Shown one piece after another: positions 60,241-64,000 of a stretch of 64,000 nt of DNA. The notes below the pieces were generated by a model. That model was given only the letters and a program-made list of their open reading frames with translations, made no database searches and was not told the origin of the DNA. The stretch covers positions 62,001 through 126,000 of the forward strand of contig CAJTUV010000004.1 in the NCBI GenBank assembly GCA_910579515.1, read 5' to 3'. Numbering within the stretch: position 1 is the first letter of the stretch; each line of letters begins with the position of its first letter. Made by a program: the position numbers and the translations under genes. The DNA comes from an uncultured Hungatella sp. Its GTDB lineage: Bacteria; Bacillota; Clostridia; Lachnospirales; Lachnospiraceae.

Positions 60241-60269
60241 TTGCAATTTTGAATTATTTTTTGTATACT
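60241..60269 (+). promoter_or_regulatory. SigmaA promoter for ftsK
   Basis: TTGCAA (60241-60246), 17-bp spacer, TATACT (60264-60269), 41 bp before the GTG start. Confidence 0.75.
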
Positions 60270-60310
60270 AATATCTGTTAATTTTGTAAGGTAAGGAGGC
60301 TAAAAGGCTG

Positions 60311-63160
60311 GTGGCTGGAACAAAAAACAATGGCAGAAGAACAACAGGAGGCGGGAAGAAGACGTCTGGAGCCAAGACAAAGAAGGCATCCCAAAGTAAA
60401 TCTCCCCAGCAGGATAACGAATTTCTTCATTCAGAAGTACTTGTTATCGGTTCTTTTGCTTTGGCACTTTTATTATTTTTAAGTAACTTTCACCTGTGCG
60501 GAATGGTGGGAGATTATTTGAGAATGGTGCAGCTTGGAATCTTTGGAATCATCGGTTTTGTTGCACCGATTCTTTTGTTTGTAGGGACTTGCTTTGCCTT
60601 ATCCAATCAAGGCAATCCCATTGCCGCTTTAAAGCTGGGGGCGGTGATTGTAGGTGTTTGGGTCCTGTGCGCATTGGCGGAAATGTTTCTGGGAGAGGGA
60701 TTTAAAGAGGGAACAAAAGCAGCGGAAGCCTTTTTTCGTTCTTCTGCAAGCGGTACAGGCGGCGGTTTCCTGGGAGGGCTTTTGGTGATTCTTTTGGGTT
60801 CTACAATAGGTGTGATTGGCACCTATGTGGTACTATTTGTACTTTTGGCGATCTGTATGGTTCTTATTACAGAAAAGTCCTTAGTCGCTTTTGTGAAAAA
60901 GGGCGGAAATAAGGCCTATCAGTATGCAAAGGAAGATGTCGACAGAAGACGGGTGATTCATGAGGAGAGAAAAGAAGAGAAGAGGAGACTGAGGGAAGAA
61001 CAAAAAGTCAGGGGAGTGAATCTGGGCTCTACCACCTTACAGGAAACCTTTGAGGAAGAGGCGGTTCAGGAAGAGGCTATTTTTCAAGAACAGGCTGATA
61101 TTTTCACAGGAAGTATCCAAATGCCCCAATCTCCCAGGCCAGATCCAGAGCCTCCTGAACCAGAAAATGAAGCGCTTTATGTTCGAAAAGATACCAGAAC
61201 ATTAAAAGAAATGAATATGATGGAAGAGAAGGAGGCTTTCTGGGAAGAGGAACAGCCAGATATGTTTCATATTCTGGAAAAAAAGGAAAAACCTTATAAG
61301 CAAGAAGATTCCTGGGAGGAAGGCATCCCAAGTCAGGCAGAACCCTGGTTTGAGGAAGATACATTCGGACAAGCGCCGCAAAAGAATCAGGAATTAAATG
61401 AGGCAGAAGACTGGAAGGAACTGTCGGAGTCAGACTCAAAAGAGGTGTGGCAGGACATTCCAGACTCTCCTAAGGATTCCGTAGAACTCTGGCAGGGCAG
61501 CAAGGAAGAAGACCGAACCGCGTTTTCGATTCCAGAAGAATCGAAACGGGTTGTGACTGCTTCTGGAAAAATCATAGAAAGCGATACAGAAGCTTTGAAA
61601 AAAAAGGTGGAATTGAGACGAGAGGAGGCTGTAGAAGACGGGGATCTGGTGATTCCTTATAAAGCCCCAGAACCTGTTATGAAGCAGGAGTATCGTTTTC
61701 CTCCTTTAAACCTTTTAAAATGGGGGGCGCAGACTTCAGGCTCCTCTTCTGACAAAGAATATCGGGAGACCGCAATCAAGCTGCAGCAGACCCTTCGAAA
61801 TTTTGGCGTGGGCGTGACCGTGACCAATATCAGCTGCGGCCCCTCAGTGACCAGATATGAACTTCATCCAGAGCAAGGGGTAAAGGTAAGCAAAATCGTA
61901 GGGCTGGCAGACGATATCAAATTAAATCTGGCCGCTGCAGATATCCGAATTGAGGCCCCGATTCCCGGAAAGTCGGCGGTCGGAATCGAGGTTCCCAACA
62001 AAGAAAATAATGTGGTCTATTTGCGGGAGCTTTTGGAATCCGACGACTTTAAAAAAAATTCCTCCAAACTTTCGTTTGCAGTGGGAAAAGATATCGGCGG
62101 CCAGGTGGTGGTGACGGATGTCGCCAAGATGCCTCATCTGCTGATTGCCGGCGCGACTGGTTCTGGTAAATCGGTGTGTATTAATACTTTGATCATGAGC
62201 CTGCTTTACAAAGCCCATCCTGACGACGTGAAGATGATCATGATTGATCCAAAGGTGGTGGAACTTAGCGCCTACAATGGCATTCCCCATCTGATGATTC
62301 CTGTGGTCACAGACCCTAAAAAGGCGTCAGGAGCTTTAAACTGGGCTGTGGCGGAAATGATGGACCGTTACAAAAAGTTTGCGAAATACAATGTCCGCAA
62401 TCTTCAAGGCTATAATGCAAAAGTGGAATCTATCAAGGATTTACAAGTGGAGAATAAACCGGAAAAGATGCCGCAGATCGTGATCATTGTGGACGAGCTT
62501 GCAGATTTAATGATGGTGTCTCCTGGAGAGGTGGAAGATGCCATCTGCCGTCTGGCTCAGCTTGCGAGAGCCGCTGGCATTCATCTGGTAATCGCTACCC
62601 AGAGGCCGTCTGTCAATGTCATCACAGGTCTGATTAAGGCCAATGTGCCCTCCAGAATCGCCTTTTCTGTGTCTTCTGGAGTGGACTCTCGTACGATTAT
62701 TGATATGTACGGTGCAGAGAAACTTCTTGGAAAAGGAGATATGCTCTTTTATCCTGCTGGTTATCAAAAGCCTCAGCGTGTACAGGGAGCGTTTGTGTCT
62801 GATTCGGAGGTCTCTAAGGTAGTGGAGTTTTTAACAGAACAGAATCTTCCCCCTTCCTACAATCCAGAGATTGAAGACCATATCGTCATGCCTGTGCAGG
62901 AGGAACAGTCAGAGGCAAAAAACAACGGCCGGGATGAATATTTTGCAAAGGCCGGAAGATTTATCATCGAAAAAGAAAAAGGCTCTATCGGCATGCTGCA
63001 GAGGATGTTTAAGATCGGATTTAACCGGGCGGCAAGAATCATGGATCAGTTAGCCGAAGCTGGCGTGGTTGGGGAAGAGGAGGGCACCAAACCCAGAAGG
63101 ATTCTCATGACTTTGGAAGAATTTGAAAATTTGTTAGAGCAAGAGGGATCACATTGTTAG
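60311..63160 (+). CDS. ftsK: DNA translocase FtsK/SpoIIIE
   Basis: 949 residues from the GTG at 60311, preceded by AAGGAGG 11 bp upstream. Four membrane segments (about 45-200), a long acidic Glu/Pro-rich linker (about 215-460), and a motor with Walker A IAGATGSGKSVCIN (about 611-624), DPKVVELSAYNGIPHL and VIIVDELADLMMV, and TQRPSVNVITGLIK. The last 70 residues are the gamma domain (KAGRFIIEKEKGSIGMLQRMFKIGFNRAARIMDQL) that reads DNA polarity signals. It clears DNA from the septum and may pump the chromosome into the forespore. Long linker is unusual in length only. Confidence 0.96.
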   Translation: MAGTKNNGRRTTGGGKKTSGAKTKKASQSKSPQQDNEFLHSEVLVIGSFALALLLFLSNFHLCGMVGDYLRMVQLGIFGIIGFVAPILLFVGTCFALSNQGNPIAALKLGAVIVGVWVLCALAEMFLGEGFKEGTKAAEAFFRSSASGTGGGFLGGLLVILLGSTIGVIGTYVVLFVLLAICMVLITEKSLVAFVKKGGNKAYQYAKEDVDRRRVIHEERKEEKRRLREEQKVRGVNLGSTTLQETFEEEAVQEEAIFQEQADIFTGSIQMPQSPRPDPEPPEPENEALYVRKDTRTLKEMNMMEEKEAFWEEEQPDMFHILEKKEKPYKQEDSWEEGIPSQAEPWFEEDTFGQAPQKNQELNEAEDWKELSESDSKEVWQDIPDSPKDSVELWQGSKEEDRTAFSIPEESKRVVTASGKIIESDTEALKKKVELRREEAVEDGDLVIPYKAPEPVMKQEYRFPPLNLLKWGAQTSGSSSDKEYRETAIKLQQTLRNFGVGVTVTNISCGPSVTRYELHPEQGVKVSKIVGLADDIKLNLAAADIRIEAPIPGKSAVGIEVPNKENNVVYLRELLESDDFKKNSSKLSFAVGKDIGGQVVVTDVAKMPHLLIAGATGSGKSVCINTLIMSLLYKAHPDDVKMIMIDPKVVELSAYNGIPHLMIPVVTDPKKASGALNWAVAEMMDRYKKFAKYNVRNLQGYNAKVESIKDLQVENKPEKMPQIVIIVDELADLMMVSPGEVEDAICRLAQLARAAGIHLVIATQRPSVNVITGLIKANVPSRIAFSVSSGVDSRTIIDMYGAEKLLGKGDMLFYPAGYQKPQRVQGAFVSDSEVSKVVEFLTEQNLPPSYNPEIEDHIVMPVQEEQSEAKNNGRDEYFAKAGRFIIEKEKGSIGMLQRMFKIGFNRAARIMDQLAEAGVVGEEEGTKPRRILMTLEEFENLLEQEGSHC

Positions 63161-63194
63161 TTCAATTTAAAGATAAAAAAAGGAGGAACAGGGC

Positions 63195-64000
63195 ATGAAG
63201 ACAGATATTGAGATTGCACAAGAGGCTAAGATGTCTCCTATTAAAGAGGTAGGAGCCGCCTATGGGATCGCAGAGGATGATTTGGAACTTTATGGAAAGT
63301 ATAAGGCGAAGCTGACAGATGAACTGTGGGATAAGGTGAAAGACAGGCCAAATGGGAAGTTGGTTTTGGTTACTGCGATTAATCCCACTCCGGCTGGGGA
63401 AGGAAAGACGACTACCAGCGTGGGATTGGGAGATGCGCTAAAGCGCCTTGGACATAAGACCTTGATCGCTTTGCGGGAGCCTTCCCTGGGACCTTGCTTT
63501 GGAATCAAAGGAGGAGCCGCCGGCGGCGGTTATGCGCAGGTGATTCCCATGGAGGATTTGAACCTTCATTTTACAGGGGATTTTCATGCCATTACGGCGG
63601 CCAATAACCTTCTTGCAGCTCTTTTGGACAATCATATCCATCAGGGAAACAGTCTGGGGATTGATACGAGACAGATTTTATGGAAACGGTGTCTGGATAT
63701 CAATGACAGGGCCCTGCGCAATGTTGTGGTCGGCCTGGGAGCTAAGGCGGACGGTTTTGTGCGGGAAGACCATTTTGTTATTACCGTAGCATCCGAGATT
63801 ATGGCAATTTTATGTCTGTCCGATGATATGAAAGACTTAAAGGAACGTCTTGGAAGGATTATTGTGGCATATAATTATGCTGGAGAGCCTGTGACAGCAA
63901 AAGACTTAAATGCAGTCGGTTCCATGGCTGCGCTTTTAAAGGATGCGTTAAAGCCAAATCTGATTCAGACCCTGGAACATACCGGAACCTTAGTGCACGG
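63195..64000 (+). CDS. fhs: Formate-tetrahydrofolate ligase, 3' truncated by window
   Basis: 268 full codons from the ATG at 63195 (AGGAGG 8 bp upstream) are in view; the family is about 555 residues, so the rest lies beyond base 64000. P-loop TPAGEGKTTTSVGLGDAL, and EPSLGPCFGIKGGAAGGG, LHFTGDFHAITAANNLLAALLDNH are invariant family blocks. It makes 10-formyl-THF from formate, ATP and THF, in the methyl branch of the acetogenic pathway or for purine synthesis. It sits 34 bp after ftsK. Whether the other Wood-Ljungdahl genes follow cannot be seen. Confidence 0.97.
   Translation, partial: MKTDIEIAQEAKMSPIKEVGAAYGIAEDDLELYGKYKAKLTDELWDKVKDRPNGKLVLVTAINPTPAGEGKTTTSVGLGDALKRLGHKTLIALREPSLGPCFGIKGGAAGGGYAQVIPMEDLNLHFTGDFHAITAANNLLAALLDNHIHQGNSLGIDTRQILWKRCLDINDRALRNVVVGLGAKADGFVREDHFVITVASEIMAILCLSDDMKDLKERLGRIIVAYNYAGEPVTAKDLNAVGSMAALLKDALKPNLIQTLEHTGTLVH

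Noticed and set aside
1..64000. tRNA, rRNA, CRISPR array, transposase or prophage genes
   Set aside because: None were seen: no tRNA cloverleaf with a T-arm, no regularly spaced repeats, no integrase or transposase motifs.

Overview
The window is chromosomal DNA of an anaerobic, endospore-forming Gram-positive bacterium of the Clostridia, most likely a Lachnospiraceae member. The evidence is an alpha/beta-type small acid-soluble spore protein gene, yqfC-yqfD, the order yqfC/yqfD/phoH/ybeY and dgt/dnaG/rpoD/trmK/nif3, a two-gene (SufC + SufB-like) iron-sulfur system, class I two-subunit fumarase, formate-THF ligase, and purine-rich Shine-Dalgarno sites with frequent TTG/GTG starts. Coding density is high and most genes are on the + strand. 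I saw no tRNA, rRNA, insertion sequence, prophage or CRISPR array. The one clear RNA gene is RNase P RNA (rnpB).

Layout. 1-5.2 kb: end of fakA, recG, a spore SASP gene with a sigmaG-like promoter, a LigB-like/AMMECR1 fusion and a metallophosphoesterase. 5.2-8.3 kb (minus): ECF sigma factor, probable anti-sigma protein and a YfbK-type VWA lipoprotein, with repeated GGTAAATTT boxes upstream, then a 156-bp multi-branched inverted-repeat element. 8.7-14.8 kb: a membrane protein, minimal sufC-sufB, and an unrecognised pair: a 971-aa coiled-coil/hydrophobic protein followed by a 166-aa protein resembling type III chaperone/YbjN folds, plus a 51-aa membrane peptide. 14.8-25.5 kb: alaS, rpsU, yqfC-yqfD-phoH-ybeY, a DUF3048 lipoprotein, a SpoVB/MurJ-like flippase and a BaiN/YhiN-type flavoprotein. 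25.5-32.6 kb: a second flavoprotein, then proB-DUF896-proA-dus-hisA-hisIE, where HisIE carries a degenerate HisF-like N-terminal domain.

32.6-38.9 kb: pepT (with a palindromic operator candidate), a class B sortase, a hybrid sensor kinase and an orphan lipoprotein. 39.0-41.8 kb: fumarase alpha and beta, split by a 157-bp near-perfect hairpin, then malic enzyme. 41.9-49.4 kb: the macromolecular-synthesis cluster dgt-dnaG-rpoD-trmK-nif3, a TGS-domain nucleoside kinase and rnpB. 49.4-50.8 kb (minus): pyrB-pyrI. 51-55 kb: a MacB-like ABC transporter whose ATPase and permease flank a CARDB/COG1361-type surface protein, behind three TTAAG repeats. 55-64 kb: GH1 6-phospho-beta-glucosidase, nagA, half-size EamA transporter, a lipoprotein (minus), an MFS transporter, ftsK/spoIIIE and the start of fhs.

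Most of the window is housekeeping. The strongest candidates for something undescribed are the 971-aa/166-aa pair at 11.1-14.6 kb, the two structured intergenic elements (8.37-8.53 kb and 39.90-40.05 kb), the HisF-like/HisI/HisE fusion, and the three-part ABC system with its repeat-containing promoter.
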